From the NCBI GenBank assembly GCA_002436105.1, contig DIXU01000015.1, forward strand, positions 1 through 56,506: a stretch of 56,506 nt of DNA, given 5' to 3'. Numbering within the stretch: the first letter of the stretch is position 1; each line of letters starts with the position of its first letter. A model generated the notes under the pieces. The model saw only the letters and a list, made by a program, of their open reading frames with translations. It was not told the DNA's origin and did not search any database. A program made the position numbers and the translations under genes. This DNA comes from Candidatus Aminicenantes bacterium UBA6072. GTDB lineage: Bacteria > Acidobacteriota > Aminicenantia > UBA2199. Shown one piece after another: positions 33,095 to 44,175 of this stretch.

Positions 33095-34423
33095 CTAGTT
33101 CCGGTTCTTGAACAGTTCTTCGATCTCCCCGATCTCCTTGGGCGCGGCGGCGCTGAGCACCTCGCAGCCGTCGGCGGTGATGAGGATGGTGTCCTCGATG
33201 CGCACGCCGATCCCCTGTTCGGGGTAGTAGAGGCCCGGCTCGACGGCCAGCACCATTCCTTCCCGCAGCGGCGCGTCCAGCGGAGCCCCGTCATGGGTGG
33301 CCAGTCCCACGTAGTGGTGGATGTCGCAACTCAGGCCGCGCGCATCGACCTGGCGCGCGGCCAGGGCGGCGGAGGCGAGCCTGCGGATCTCGGCGGCGTT
33401 GCGGCCGGGGCGGCAGGCGGCGATGGTGGCCTTCTGCACTTCCAGCACCGCCCGGTAGATCTCGCGCTGCTCGCTGCTGAACGTGCCCGATACCGGCCAG
33501 GTGCGGCTGATGTCCATGCAGAGATGGTCGAGGTCGGCGCCGAAATCCATCAGCACCAGCTCGCCCGCGGCCATGACCCTGTCGTTGCGGTCATAGTGCC
33601 AGGTGCAGGCGTTCGGGCCGGAGGCGACAATGGGCTGGAAGGCCGGCCCGCGGGCGCCATGTCCCAGCACCCAGCCGACGGCCGCCCCCTCCAGCGTCCA
33701 TTCGCGTTCGCCGGGACGCGTGCGCAGCATGGCCTGGCGCACGGCCTCGGCCGACAGCCGGCCGTTGCGGCGCAACGCCTCGATCTCGGCGGGGCTCTTG
33801 ATCACCCGCAGCCCATCGATGAGCGGCGCGACGTCGCGCAGCTCGGCCTGGGGAAACAGCGAGCGCAGCTTGGCAACGCGCGCCCGGTCGGGGCCGGGGT
33901 GGTCGTTGAAGTGGCTGCGGCGGCGCCGGGCGGCGTAGAGCTGCGCTTCGCCGCGGTCGGAATCGATGGTGTCACCCATGGAGAGGCGGGCATGGACAAC
34001 GGGCCGGGCCATGCGCATCTGCCGTGCCAGGAATTCGTCGAGGGCCGACAGGCCGGCCACCCGGGTCAGCTGCCAGCGGGAAGCGGCTTCCTCCCGGCGC
34101 AGCAGGTTGGCCCCCTCGACCATGATCTCGCGCGGGCCCTGCTCGGGAAGGAAGAGATGGGCTTCTCCGCCCGGCGCCAGCATGACCAGCACCGCGCCGC
34201 GGTCGTCGCAGCCCGTCAGGTAGTAGAAGTCGTTGTCCTGGCGGAAGCGGGCGCCCGCGGGCGCGTCGGTCTCGCCGAACAGGAGGATCAGCCCCTCGCC
34301 GGCGGCGGCGATCATCCGGCCGCGGCGCCGGGCGCACTCATCGGGGGAGAAGGGGGCGGGAGGCGAGGAGAAGAGGCCCGAGGCGACGGCCAGCAGCAGC
34401 GCCGGGATGATCGATCGTTTCAT
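33095..34423 (-). CDS. Secreted Xaa-Pro aminopeptidase (M24 family)
   Basis: A 442-residue metallopeptidase with a signal peptide (about 1-19), an N-terminal creatinase-type domain (about 25-185) and a C-terminal pita-bread domain (about 200-435). The dinuclear metal ligands are visible: VLMDFGADLDHLCMDISRTWP (two Asp), HHYVGLATHD (His), LAVEPGLYYPE (Glu) and VRIEDTILIT (Glu). It removes N-terminal residues preceding proline and probably acts in the periplasm or outside the cell. GAGGTGA precedes ATG 34423. Together with the S37 peptidase at 47717 it suggests breakdown of proline-containing peptides. Confidence 0.9.
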   Translation of the reverse strand: MKRSIIPALLLAVASGLFSSPPAPFSPDECARRRGRMIAAAGEGLILLFGETDAPAGARFRQDNDFYYLTGCDDRGAVLVMLAPGGEAHLFLPEQGPREIMVEGANLLRREEAASRWQLTRVAGLSALDEFLARQMRMARPVVHARLSMGDTIDSDRGEAQLYAARRRRSHFNDHPGPDRARVAKLRSLFPQAELRDVAPLIDGLRVIKSPAEIEALRRNGRLSAEAVRQAMLRTRPGEREWTLEGAAVGWVLGHGARGPAFQPIVASGPNACTWHYDRNDRVMAAGELVLMDFGADLDHLCMDISRTWPVSGTFSSEQREIYRAVLEVQKATIAACRPGRNAAEIRRLASAALAARQVDARGLSCDIHHYVGLATHDGAPLDAPLREGMVLAVEPGLYYPEQGIGVRIEDTILITADGCEVLSAAAPKEIGEIEELFKNRN

Positions 34424-34502
34424 GGTTCACCTCAAAGAACGAATCATATGCAAGATGGAATGCGAATGCAAGAACGGATCCACCGCAATCCGTCACGCGT
34501 AA

Positions 34503-34518
34503 CGGCCCCAAAGGGCCG
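34503..34518. other. GC hairpin beside decayed TCACGCG repeats
   Basis: CGGCCC-CAAA-GGGCCG forms a perfect 6-base-pair stem in the divergent gap between the M24 and lipoprotein genes. TCACGCG/TAACGGC units lie just before it. No T-run follows, so a terminator role is doubtful. Confidence 0.4.
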
Positions 34519-34589
34519 GTTGGACATTTGGAATTCTGACTTTCCTGTCATGCGAAACTTTTTGCGCGTCACGCAGTTCGATTTTTCGC

Positions 34590-34618
34590 TTGACACCCGC
34601 CCCCGGCTCCAGTACAGT
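34590..34618 (+). promoter_or_regulatory. Sigma-70 promoter of the lipoprotein gene
   Basis: TTGACA, 17 bases, TACAGT. The predicted leader is about 70 bases, with TTGAGGAG before ATG 34696. Confidence 0.75.
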
Positions 34619-34695
34619 AAGTTTTTCGCCGGGCTCACTTGCCGATAACCGTTCCCGGGATGCAATGAATCAATAATGGCTTGAGGAGAAAACCA

Positions 34696-35541
34696 ATGAA
34701 AACAAAGCAACTGGCATGGATCATGGTCCTGGGTATCGTTCTGCTGTTCGGCGCCTGCGGCAAGCCGGACCAGAAGCCCGCGCCCGCCGCCGCGGCGTCC
34801 CAGGGGGAAACGGCCGAGGAACCCACGACCCCGGCTGCGGCCCGGACCGGCCTGCGAACGATCTCCGACATGGCCAATGCCTGGAACACGCTCTACAACA
34901 AGAATGAGAAGGCGATCAACGACTACGAGGGGATGCCGATCATGGGTTTGGTGACGCCGCCGCTGGCATTCGCCGCCGCCGTGCAGTTCGACATCATGAA
35001 CCCGAACAACCGGGACGGCCGCTTCGAGGGCAAGCTGATGCTGGCCGGCCGCCCGGGGTTCCTGGAAAAGGCCGGGGCGAAGCTCGTCTTCGGCTACGAG
35101 GACAAGCTGGCCAAGGACGGCTTCGGCCCCATGAACAAGGCCGGCGACCGCCTGCATGGCAGCGGTTCGCTCGATCTGGACGCGGGATATTTCAACTGGG
35201 AGACCTTCAACGAGAGAGAGGGGCGGAAGATCCAGCGCGAATACACCGAGTTCAAGCGCCTGGACGACGGCAGCATGATCTGCCTGGCGTTGAGCGGCCA
35301 GGCCTTTAACATGCGCGGCGGCGAGGAAATGCGCAGCACGGCGATCTACCTGCACAACGGCCCCGGGCGCTATGACTTCATCGTCGCCAGGGGCCAGGCT
35401 GGCCCCGGGTTCCCGGTTCTCTCTTTCGCCGCCCAGGGCGACCTGGCCAAGGCGCAGGCCACTGAGCTTTTCCAGGCGGCCGGCTACGAAATCGAGAAAT
35501 CGGGCGGCATCCAGGGGGGAGTGCTGGTTCTGGACAAATAG
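34696..35541 (+). CDS. Lipoprotein of unknown function
   Basis: A 281-residue lipoprotein. The signal peptide ends in LFGAC, a good lipobox with Cys21 as the lipidated residue, followed by a Pro/Ala-rich tether to about residue 55. The folded part (about 58-280) contains SDMANAWNTLYNKNEKAINDYEGMPIMGLVTPPLAFAAAVQFDIMNP and later beta-rich segments. I recognise no family. GAGGAG lies about 7 bases before the ATG, and a canonical promoter is upstream. A heptad array follows the stop codon. Confidence 0.65.
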   Translation: MKTKQLAWIMVLGIVLLFGACGKPDQKPAPAAAASQGETAEEPTTPAAARTGLRTISDMANAWNTLYNKNEKAINDYEGMPIMGLVTPPLAFAAAVQFDIMNPNNRDGRFEGKLMLAGRPGFLEKAGAKLVFGYEDKLAKDGFGPMNKAGDRLHGSGSLDLDAGYFNWETFNEREGRKIQREYTEFKRLDDGSMICLALSGQAFNMRGGEEMRSTAIYLHNGPGRYDFIVARGQAGPGFPVLSFAAQGDLAKAQATELFQAAGYEIEKSGGIQGGVLVLDK

Positions 35542-35625
35542 ATTGAGCGAACCCTGGCTGTCGGCAGGGGGTACGCGGGTTACGGCGGCAACACGGGCGA
35601 GAAGCGGGGTGACCAATGCATTTCC

Positions 35626-35659
35626 CCAACCGTCAACCGTCTGCCGCAACCGTGAACCG
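35626..35659. repeat. Heptad array, family NNAACCG
   Basis: Five units (TCAACCG, TGAACCG type), one of them 6 bases long. It is the ACCGTNN family seen at 1993 and 8031, here between the convergent lipoprotein and DUF6485 genes. Confidence 0.75.
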
Positions 35660-35697
35660 GGCGCATGGATCGCTTGGGCAGCGGTCTTTTCCCTTTT

Positions 35698-35901
35698 TTA
35701 GATCTTGTTCTCTGCCACGAGCCTGGCGAAATGCTCGAATGACCGGTCGTACGTCCTTTCGCCTTCGCGGCTGAAGCAGCAGGCGGGCAGCTCGCGGCTC
35801 CGGAGGTGATAGGCCAGGCAGTCGCAGCACGTCCCCTTGCGCGAGCAGGGCTCGTAGCTGCAGTTGCATCTCTCAACGTTCCTTTCCTTTTTGCAATCCA
35901 T
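35698..35901 (-). CDS. Cysteine-rich DUF6485 family protein
   Basis: A 67-residue cytosolic protein beginning MDCKKERNVERCNCSYEPCS with eight or more cysteines, including RKGTCCDCLAYH and PACCFS. The pattern matches the small DUF6485 family common in anaerobes; metal binding is likely, but its function is unknown to me. A longer in-frame start at 35964 is rejected because AAAGGAA lies upstream of ATG 35901 and the family begins at MxC. A weak -10 (TACTAT) lies about 12 bases further up. Confidence 0.7.
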   Translation of the reverse strand: MDCKKERNVERCNCSYEPCSRKGTCCDCLAYHLRSRELPACCFSREGERTYDRSFEHFARLVAENKI

Positions 35902-36017
35902 GCCGGTTTCCTTTATAGTATTCGTCTTGAATGATACGGCAGAACGTCGGTGCGTGCAACCCAAAAGAGCGGGCGGATGATACTGCCGGCATGCTCCGTT
36001 CCAGAAAGGAGGAGGCC

Positions 36018-36422
36018 ATGTTTTACATCCTTGCGAGCGAAAAGGAATTTGAGCGGGCGGTGACTGATCTGGACGCAGCGGTCAGGCATCACGGTTTCGG
36101 TGTTCTCTATACTCACGACGTGGCGGCCACACTGCGCGGTAAGGGGATCGATTTCCCCGAGCAGTGCCGCATCTTTGAAGTCTGCCAGCCGGCTCATGCC
36201 GCGAAAGTGATGGCGGCCGACATGCGGCTGAACATGGCGCTGCCCTGCCGCATCTCGGTGTACACCGAAAAGGGTGGCACGCGCATCGGCATGGTGCTGC
36301 CCACGGCGATGCTGGAGGCGCTCTCCGGCGATCCAGTCCTGGAGGGGGTGGCGCGCGAGGTGGAAGCGCAGACCATGAAAATGATCGACGAAGCGGCGGG
36401 AGCGAGCGGTGCTGCCGTCTGA
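36018..36422 (+). CDS. DUF302 family protein
   Basis: A 134-residue cytosolic protein with the DUF302 fold: FERAVTDLDAAVRHHGFGVLYTHDVAATLRGKGIDF, RIFEVCQPAHAAKVMAADMRLNMALPCRISVYTEKGGTRIGMVLP, then a helical C-terminus. Members are sometimes linked to nucleotide or tetrapyrrole binding, with no settled role. AAAGGAGGAGG precedes ATG 36018. Its last 14 bases overlap the GTG start of the CPBP protease gene, so the two are translationally linked. Confidence 0.85.
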   Translation: MFYILASEKEFERAVTDLDAAVRHHGFGVLYTHDVAATLRGKGIDFPEQCRIFEVCQPAHAAKVMAADMRLNMALPCRISVYTEKGGTRIGMVLPTAMLEALSGDPVLEGVAREVEAQTMKMIDEAAGASGAAV

Positions 36423-37149
36423 CGTGGCCCCGCCGAACCGCGTTCCCCGGCTGTCACCCGCGGCGGCGGCGGCGATCTTCCTTTTTTTCACCGCCTGGTT
36501 CTATCTGCTGCTCTTCACCCTGCGCCCGCTGCTGCAGGCGAATTATGACTGGCATCCCGCCCTGTACTGGTTCGTCACCGGCGGCTTCCTGTTTGCGCCG
36601 CTGCTCATGTTCGCCCTGGGGCGCGCCCATGCCGAGGGCAACCGGGGGATGAAGGAGATCCTGGCGGCCCTGCATCTCAAGCCGTTCAGCGGCAGGGACT
36701 GGCGCTTTTCCCTGATCGGGCTTCTGGCCGTGCTTCTGCTGACCGGGGCGGTCTTCGCCGGCACATGGCTGCTATGCCGTCATTTCGCTTGGGCGCTGCC
36801 CTCCACCACGCCGTGGTTCATGGAGATGCGGCCGCTGGCGGGAGTCGAGCGACTGCTGCTGCTGGCCTGGCTGCCGATGTTCTTTCTCAACATCGTGGGC
36901 GAGGAACTGCTGTGGCGCGGCTATGTCCAGGGCCGGCTGCGGGGCCGGGGTGCCTGGGTGCTGTGCTCGATCCTGTGGCTCCTCTTCCATCTCCCCTTCG
37001 GCCCCGGCGTGATGCTGGTGGGACTTCCGGCCATCCTGATCATTCCCTATGCATTCCACAAAACGCGCAATGCGCTGGTGGGCGTCTTCATCCACGGCCT
37101 GTACAACGGGCCGGTCTTTGTCGCGATCGCGCTGGGACTTGTTCATTAA
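36409..37149 (+). CDS. CPBP-family intramembrane protease (CAAX/Rce1-like)
   Basis: A 246-residue inner-membrane protein with about seven helices. The CPBP catalytic motifs are present: EELLWRGYVQGRLR (Glu165, Glu166 and Arg170), LLFHLPFG (His194) and VFIHGLYN (His near 228). Such proteins are glutamate-type intramembrane proteases related to Rce1, and some act in bacteriocin self-protection. It starts at GTG 36409 inside the DUF302 gene, with GGAGCGAG just upstream; GTG 36424 is an alternative. Confidence 0.85.
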   Translation: MLPSDVAPPNRVPRLSPAAAAAIFLFFTAWFYLLLFTLRPLLQANYDWHPALYWFVTGGFLFAPLLMFALGRAHAEGNRGMKEILAALHLKPFSGRDWRFSLIGLLAVLLLTGAVFAGTWLLCRHFAWALPSTTPWFMEMRPLAGVERLLLLAWLPMFFLNIVGEELLWRGYVQGRLRGRGAWVLCSILWLLFHLPFGPGVMLVGLPAILIIPYAFHKTRNALVGVFIHGLYNGPVFVAIALGLVH

Positions 37150-37255
37150 CCGGATGACTTGAATCCCCAGGCACCGCTGAGGTTCCGCACCGGGCTGGCA
37201 TCGTACCCTCGGGAGGGGCAGCGACCCGGCGTGATGCCGATCCGGAGACGACGAT

Positions 37256-37636
37256 CTAGGCGGCTTTCTCCCGGTGCAGCGCAAAGCAGCCGAAGCCGAC
37301 GGTGAAGAACAGGTAGACGGCGACGATGCCCCAGGCCAGCGGATTCAGTGAGCCCCGCAGGATCAGGGCCGTCGTGGCGACGAGGCCGATGAGGTCGTAG
37401 ACGAAAAGGTTCCATATGATCGCCCGCCGTGACACGCCCTGGTCGACGTTGCGCGCCAGCCAGGTCAGCAGCAGGTTACCCACCAGCGCCGCCCCGTACT
37501 CCCTGGCCGTCAGCGCCGCGCCGGAACAGTAGGCGGCCCCCACCAGGCCCAGTATCCAAGCCGGGAAAAACAGCAGCACGGGCCCGAAGCCGAGGCAGAC
37601 GAAAGCTTTGATCGTCATCAAGGTCTTGAATTTCAT
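37256..37636 (-). CDS. Small four-helix membrane protein
   Basis: A 126-residue integral membrane protein with hydrophobic segments at about residues 8-33, 47-60, 72-92 and 100-118 and short polar loops (REYGAALVGN, RNVDQGVSRR). I cannot assign a family with confidence. AAGGAGGGG precedes ATG 37636. It is convergent with the CPBP gene and divergent from gltS. Confidence 0.6.
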   Translation of the reverse strand: MKFKTLMTIKAFVCLGFGPVLLFFPAWILGLVGAAYCSGAALTAREYGAALVGNLLLTWLARNVDQGVSRRAIIWNLFVYDLIGLVATTALILRGSLNPLAWGIVAVYLFFTVGFGCFALHREKAA

Positions 37637-37707
37637 TCTTCCCCTCCTTGAAACGGTGAAGCCATCATAATCCTGAATGCAACCGCTTGCAACGAAAGAG
37701 GCCGGCC

Positions 37708-37736
37708 TTGACTTCAGCGGCGGGGTCGGCTAAGGT
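37708..37736 (+). promoter_or_regulatory. Possible gltS promoter
   Basis: TTGACT, 17 bases, TAAGGT. Strong -35, weak -10. The predicted start is about 35 bases before ATG 37778. Confidence 0.5.
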
Positions 37737-37777
37737 TAGCGGCGACGGCCGTGCCGGCCGCCCGGAGCATCATCGAC

Positions 37778-39157
37778 ATGGAAGGAGCCAGCGCCCTGTT
37801 CTTCAGTTTCTGCCTGCTGGGCTTCTTTCTCCTGCTCGGCAAGGCGTTGCGAGTGGCCGTTCGCCTGTTCCAGACCCTCTATCTGCCCTCCTCGATCCTG
37901 GGCGGCTTCATCGCCCTGGCCTGCGGCCCCTATCTGCTCGACCTGCTGCCGGTTTGGGTGGGGCGCGAATGGGCGCAGGTCCCCGGGCTGCTGATCAACA
38001 TCGTGTTCGCCAGCCTGTTCCTGGGCGTCGCCCTGCCCGGGGCGCGCGCCCTCTGGAACCAGGGCGGGGCGCAGCTCTGCTTCGGCCTGGTGGTCGGGCT
38101 GGGCCAGTACGTCGTCGCCCTGCTGCTCACCGTGCTGGTGCTTTCGCCCGTGTTCGGCGTTCCGCCGGTCTTCGCCTGCATCCTCGAGATCGGTTTTTCC
38201 GGCGGCCATGGCACCGCCGCGGGCATGGCCGGGGTCTTCCAGGAAGTCGGTTTCCCGGCCGGGGCGGCCCTGTCGCAGATGTCGGCCACCGTGGGCATCA
38301 TCACCGCCGTGGTCGGCGGCATCCTGTTCATCAACATCGCCCTGCGCCGGGGCTACCGCACCCTGGGCCCGGGTCATGGAGCGGCGCTGCGCAGCCCCTC
38401 CTCGGGCCTGCTGAGCCGGGAACAGCGTTTTCCGATCGCCCGCGCCACGGTTTCTCCCGAGTCGCTGGAGCCGTTCGCATTCCACTTCGCCCTGGTGGCG
38501 CTGGCCGTGCTCCTGGGCTGGCTCATGCTGGGCGGGGTGCGCGCCCTGCACCCGCTGCTGCGCGGTTTTCCGCTCTTCCCCCTGGCCATGATCGGCGGCC
38601 TGCTCATCCAGGCGCTGGCGCGGCCGCTGCGCGTGGACCGCTACTTCGACCGCGACACCTTCGAGCGCATCCTCGGCTTTTCCATCGACCTGCTGGTGGT
38701 GGCGGCCATCGCCACCATGCGCCTCGACCTCTTCGTGGCCAATTTCTGGCCGTTCCTGCTGCTGATGGCCGCGGGCATCGCCTGGCTGTTCTTCACCCTG
38801 GCCGTGCTGGCGCCGCGCATGTTCCCGTGCTACTGGCTCGAGCGCGGGGTGACCGAGTACGGCATGCAGAGCGGCGTGACGGCCATCGGCCTGCTGCTGC
38901 TGCGGCTTGTCGACCCGCTGTACGACACCGGCACCGCCGAGGCCTTCGGCTTCAAGCAGATGGTTTACGAGCCGCTCCTGGGCGGCGGGCTGGTCACCGC
39001 CACCGCCCCCTTCCTGATCATCCGCTACGGCGCCTGGCGGGCGCTGGCCCTGGCCGCCGGGATCATGGCCTTGTTCTGGTTCGTCTCGCTGCTGAACGGC
39101 TGGTTCCGCCTGAAGCCGTGGCCGGGAGGAGACGGAACGAGCCAACGTGACGCGTAA
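37778..39157 (+). CDS. gltS: Sodium/glutamate symporter (GltS family)
   Basis: A 459-residue inner-membrane carrier with 10-12 helices. The family's glycine-rich segments are present: YLPSSILGGFIAL, EIGFSGGHGTAAGMAGVF (which resembles the GltS pore loop) and the symmetric TEYGMQSGVTAIGLLLLRLVDP in the second half. It takes up glutamate with Na+. ATG 37778 has GGAG 10 bases upstream; GTG 37751 in frame is possible. The last codons and the stop codon are part of a heptad array (CGTGACG, CGTAACG), so the repeat supplies the TAA. It is convergent with the ABC operon. Confidence 0.88.
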   Translation: MEGASALFFSFCLLGFFLLLGKALRVAVRLFQTLYLPSSILGGFIALACGPYLLDLLPVWVGREWAQVPGLLINIVFASLFLGVALPGARALWNQGGAQLCFGLVVGLGQYVVALLLTVLVLSPVFGVPPVFACILEIGFSGGHGTAAGMAGVFQEVGFPAGAALSQMSATVGIITAVVGGILFINIALRRGYRTLGPGHGAALRSPSSGLLSREQRFPIARATVSPESLEPFAFHFALVALAVLLGWLMLGGVRALHPLLRGFPLFPLAMIGGLLIQALARPLRVDRYFDRDTFERILGFSIDLLVVAAIATMRLDLFVANFWPFLLLMAAGIAWLFFTLAVLAPRMFPCYWLERGVTEYGMQSGVTAIGLLLLRLVDPLYDTGTAEAFGFKQMVYEPLLGGGLVTATAPFLIIRYGAWRALALAAGIMALFWFVSLLNGWFRLKPWPGGDGTSQRDA

Positions 39158-39305
39158 CGCGAAAAAGCAATAGAAAACCGATTTCCGAGAAATGGTCCCG
39201 TGTTGGCAAAAGATCCTTTGTTGTTTTTCATTTGCCATTACTCAGCAGTCCGGAAATTGCTTTTGCATACTTCGCGTCACGCGTCACGCGTTACGCGTCA
39301 CTATT
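39146..39305. repeat. Inverted heptad arrays between gltS and the ABC operon (CGTGACG / CACGCGT)
   Basis: Left arm 39146-39166, right arm 39271-39305 (CACGCGT, TACGCGT type). Flanking bases also pair (GAAAAAGCAA with TTGCTTTTGC; CGATTTCCG with CGGAAATTG), giving a long imperfect hairpin between two convergent genes. Both stop codons lie inside the arms. Confidence 0.85.
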
Positions 39306-40526
39306 CGTAGCGCAGCGCCTCGATGGGGTCGAGGTTGGCCGCCTTCCAGGCCGGGTAGGTGCCGAAGCCGACGCCGACCAGCACGCAGAGGCCGATGCCG
39401 GCCAGCACCCAGTCGAGCGGCACGGCCGGGGCGGCGTTCAGTGCCTTGCCGGCCAGGTTGCCGGCGCCGAGCCCCAGCACGATGCCGATGATGCCGCCGA
39501 ACTGGCACAGGGTGACGGCCTCCACCAGGAACTGGAAAAGGATGTTGCGCTTCTTGGCGCCGATGGCCTTGCGGATGCCGATCTCGCGCGTACGCTCGGT
39601 CACCGAGACCAGCATGATGTTCATGATGCCGACGCCGGCGGCCAGCAGCGCGATGAAGGCGATGACGATGGCGCCCAGGCGCACGTACCGGGTGATCTGG
39701 CCCACCTGGGAGATCAGCGACTCGTTGGAGAAGATGTCGAAGTCGTTCTCCTCTCCCGGCGCCACCTTGCGGATGGTGCGCATGTGGCCGATGGCGGCGT
39801 CGATGGTGCGGTTGTAGGTGACCGGGCCGTGGGCCATGACGGTGATGTTGACGCTGCGGCTGGTCTTGCCGTACTTGGCCTGGAAGGTGGAAAGCGGCGC
39901 GACCACGAAGCCGTCGCGCGACTGCCCGAACATCGCGCCCCGGCTCACGAGGACGCCGATGACGTCCAGGCGCATGCCGTCGACCTTGACCTCCTGGCCC
40001 AGCGGGTCGACGCGCGGGAAGAGCTTCCTGGCCACGTCGACGCCCAGCACGCAGACGCGCCGGTTGCGGTCCATGTCGTCCTGGTTGATGGATCGGCCGT
40101 CTGCGACCTGCCAGTCGTTGGTCTGCATGGCCTCGGGCGTGGCGCCGGCCAGCTGGATGTTGGCGTTGGTCTCGTCATATTGCGACTTGAAGAGCTTGCC
40201 GAACTGCCACTGCTCGGCGCCGACCAGCTTGGCCTCGTCGAGCATCTCGCGCAGGCGGTAGTAATCCTCGATGGTCAGGTTCTTGCGGTTGCGGATCTTG
40301 TCGCTCAGGCGCCCCTGCTGCATGGCCGGGAATTTCTGGATCTGGAAGGTGTTCTTGCCCAGTGACGACAACCCCGCGCTGATGGAGTTCTGCAGCATGG
40401 TGATGACGGTGCTGATGGAGATGATGGAAAAAATGCCGATGACGATGCCCAGCACGGTCAGCGAGGAGCGCAGCTTGTTGCCGCGCAGTGAGGCGAAGGC
40501 GACCTTCAGGACTTCCCAGAATTTCA

Positions 40527-40527
<1 letters not shown>
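39301..40527 (-). CDS. ABC transporter permease, MacB type (second permease)
   Basis: A 408-residue inner-membrane subunit of a MacB/FtsX-type exporter. It has an N-terminal helix within NKLRSSLTVLGIVIGIFSIISI, a large periplasmic domain (about 45-280), then three helices, with the motif VTERTREIGIRKAIGAKKRNILFQFLVEA between helices 2 and 3. The start overlaps the stop of the preceding permease (TAATG), so the two are translated together. The two permeases share layout, and the pair could form a heterodimer. The substrate is unknown. Confidence 0.9.
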
Positions 40528-41759
<1,232 letters not shown>

Positions 41760-41761
41760 GA

Positions 41762-42472
<711 letters not shown>

Positions 42473-42491
42473 GTTGTCTCGGCTGGCGGCC

Positions 42492-43796
42492 TCAGTTCTT
42501 TTTCCCGCCCTTCCCGGCTTTGCCCTTGCTTTCCAGCTGCACCTTGGACTTGTCCTGCAGCTCGCTGGAGATGGCCCGGTAGGGGCCGCTGACCACTTCC
42601 TCGCCCGCTTTCAGGCCGGAGATGATCTCGATGTATTCGTTGTCGCTGATGCCGATCTTCACTTCCTTCATGGCCACGGCGCCCTTGTCCACCACGAAGA
42701 CGACCTCCTTGGGCTTGCTCTGCTTTTTCCTGCTGGTCTTGCCGGCGATCAGCTCGCGGCTGGAGTCCGGAGTCGCGCCGGAGGCGGCTTCCTCGGCGGA
42801 GCGGGCGGTGACGCTCTGGATCGGGACTGTCAGAACGTTGTCCTTGGTTTCGACCTCGATGTCGGCGTTGCAGGACATGCCCGGGCGCACCTGGGGGTTG
42901 AAGTCGCTGAGGGCGATCTTGATGGCGAAATTGACCACTTCCTCCTGTGTGCCCATGCCGGTGGTCTTGGCCGAGTTGGCGATCTGGGTGACCTTGCCGT
43001 TGTAGGTGATGTTCTTGAAGGCGTCGAGCTCGATCCTGGCCGTGTCGCCGATCGACACCAGCACCACGTCGTTCTCGTCCACGTCGACGATGGCCTCCAT
43101 CTTGCCCAGGTCGGCCACGGTCATCAGGTTGGTGCCCTGGCTGAAGCCGCTGCCCAGCACGCGCTCGCCCAGCTCGACGTTGAGTTTGCTGACCGTGCCG
43201 TCCATGGGCGAGTAGATGGCCGTCTTGTTCAGGCTCTCGCCGGACTCCTTCAGTGCCGCCTGCGCCTGCTGGACATAGCCCTGCTGGGCTTCCAGCTGGG
43301 CGCGGCTGGAGTCCAGGTCGGCCTTCATCTTGTCCAGCTCCTGCTGGTTGGTGAAGCCGCTGCGGAAGAGCTCCTGAGTGCGCCGGTAGTTGGCCTCGAT
43401 GAAGTTCATCTCGACCTTTTTCATCTCCAGGGTGGCCTGGGCCGATTCCAGGTTGGCCTTGGCCCGATCGCGCTGGGCGGCATAGGAGTCGGGTTTGATG
43501 CGGATCAGCAGCTGGTTCTTTTTGACGCGATCGCCTTCCTGGACCGGCAGCTCGACGATCTCGCCGGTCACTTCCGGGGTGATGACCACCTGGTAGACGG
43601 GATTGATGATGCCGGTGGCCGACACCAGCTGGGTGATGTCGCGCCGGGCGGCCTTCTCGGTCTGCACCATGATGCCGGGATCCCTCTTGCCGCATACCAC
43701 CGATTTCAGTATCAGCAGGAGGACAATGCTCCCCACGGCGATCCAGACGATTTTTTTGCGCGACTTCACTTTTTTGCCGTTCTTTCCATTGGCCAT
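42492..43796 (-). CDS. Periplasmic adaptor (membrane fusion protein, HlyD/MacA type)
   Basis: A 434-residue protein with a basic N-terminus, one membrane helix (about 19-36) and the adaptor domains. These are the first half of a biotinyl-lipoyl-like domain (TPEVTGEIVELPVQEGDRVKKNQLL), an alpha hairpin (about 105-215, heptad-rich: RDRAKANLESAQATLEMKK...), the second lipoyl half (YSPMDGTVSKLNVELGERV), a beta-barrel and a C-terminal membrane-proximal domain. The tail ends in Lys/Gly repeats. It links the ATPase/permease complex to an outer-membrane channel; no TolC gene lies in the window. AAGGAGAAAAGACAG precedes ATG 43796, making it the first gene of the operon. Confidence 0.9.
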   Translation of the reverse strand: MANGKNGKKVKSRKKIVWIAVGSIVLLLILKSVVCGKRDPGIMVQTEKAARRDITQLVSATGIINPVYQVVITPEVTGEIVELPVQEGDRVKKNQLLIRIKPDSYAAQRDRAKANLESAQATLEMKKVEMNFIEANYRRTQELFRSGFTNQQELDKMKADLDSSRAQLEAQQGYVQQAQAALKESGESLNKTAIYSPMDGTVSKLNVELGERVLGSGFSQGTNLMTVADLGKMEAIVDVDENDVVLVSIGDTARIELDAFKNITYNGKVTQIANSAKTTGMGTQEEVVNFAIKIALSDFNPQVRPGMSCNADIEVETKDNVLTVPIQSVTARSAEEAASGATPDSSRELIAGKTSRKKQSKPKEVVFVVDKGAVAMKEVKIGISDNEYIEIISGLKAGEEVVSGPYRAISSELQDKSKVQLESKGKAGKGGKKN

Positions 43797-43966
43797 CTGT
43801 CTTTTCTCCTTGCGCGTGCCGCCGGCCTCCCGATTTTATGCATCAAGCCGTCGGGGATCGGGGGGCATCTTCCTGGCACGCTATGGGAGTATACGAAGCG
43901 GAGAGGCCGTTTGTTCCCGGGGAAACGCAAGGAAACGGTTGGTTCGAAAATGAGCAGTCCCGACTT

Positions 43967-44008
43967 CGTGACGCGTAACGCGTGACGCGTGACGCGTGAC
44001 GCGAAAAA
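43967..44008. repeat. Heptad array, family CGTGACG
   Basis: Five CGTGACG/CGTAACG units followed by CGAAAAA, exactly as the left arm at 39146-39166 ends. The shared unit order and terminal unit suggest copying of the array between loci. Confidence 0.88.
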
Positions 44009-44062
44009 AGAGAAGAATCGATCAATTTCGTCGCGAAAAAAGATGGCCGGGCTCCTTCCTTT

Positions 44063-44083
44063 CCGTAAACCGTAAACCGATTG
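44063..44083. repeat. Short heptad array, family CCGTAAA
   Basis: Two CCGTAAA units and a degenerate third (CCGATTG). Belongs to the ACCGTNN family. Confidence 0.65.
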
Positions 44084-44175
44084 CGATTTCTATTGATTAC
44101 ACTTCCACTGAATTTCGCTCCGGGCTCCTGCTTGCACGAACACGGGCACAAGGAGTTCGTTGAGTTTTTTGCCGG

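Larger units (their letters stand above)
43797..44175. other. Gap upstream of the ABC operon
   Basis: 379 bases between two minus-strand genes. It contains a possible -10 (TATACT, 43888-43893, no clear -35), the CGTGACG array at 43967-44008 and a CCGTAAA pair at 44063-44083. No gene seen. Confidence 0.5.

Noticed and set aside
32829..33111. Open reading frames with repeating E-P-G-T-W-N-type peptides across the large array
   Set aside because: They are the translation of a 7-base repeat in several frames at once. There is no ribosome site, no promoter and no gene-like context.
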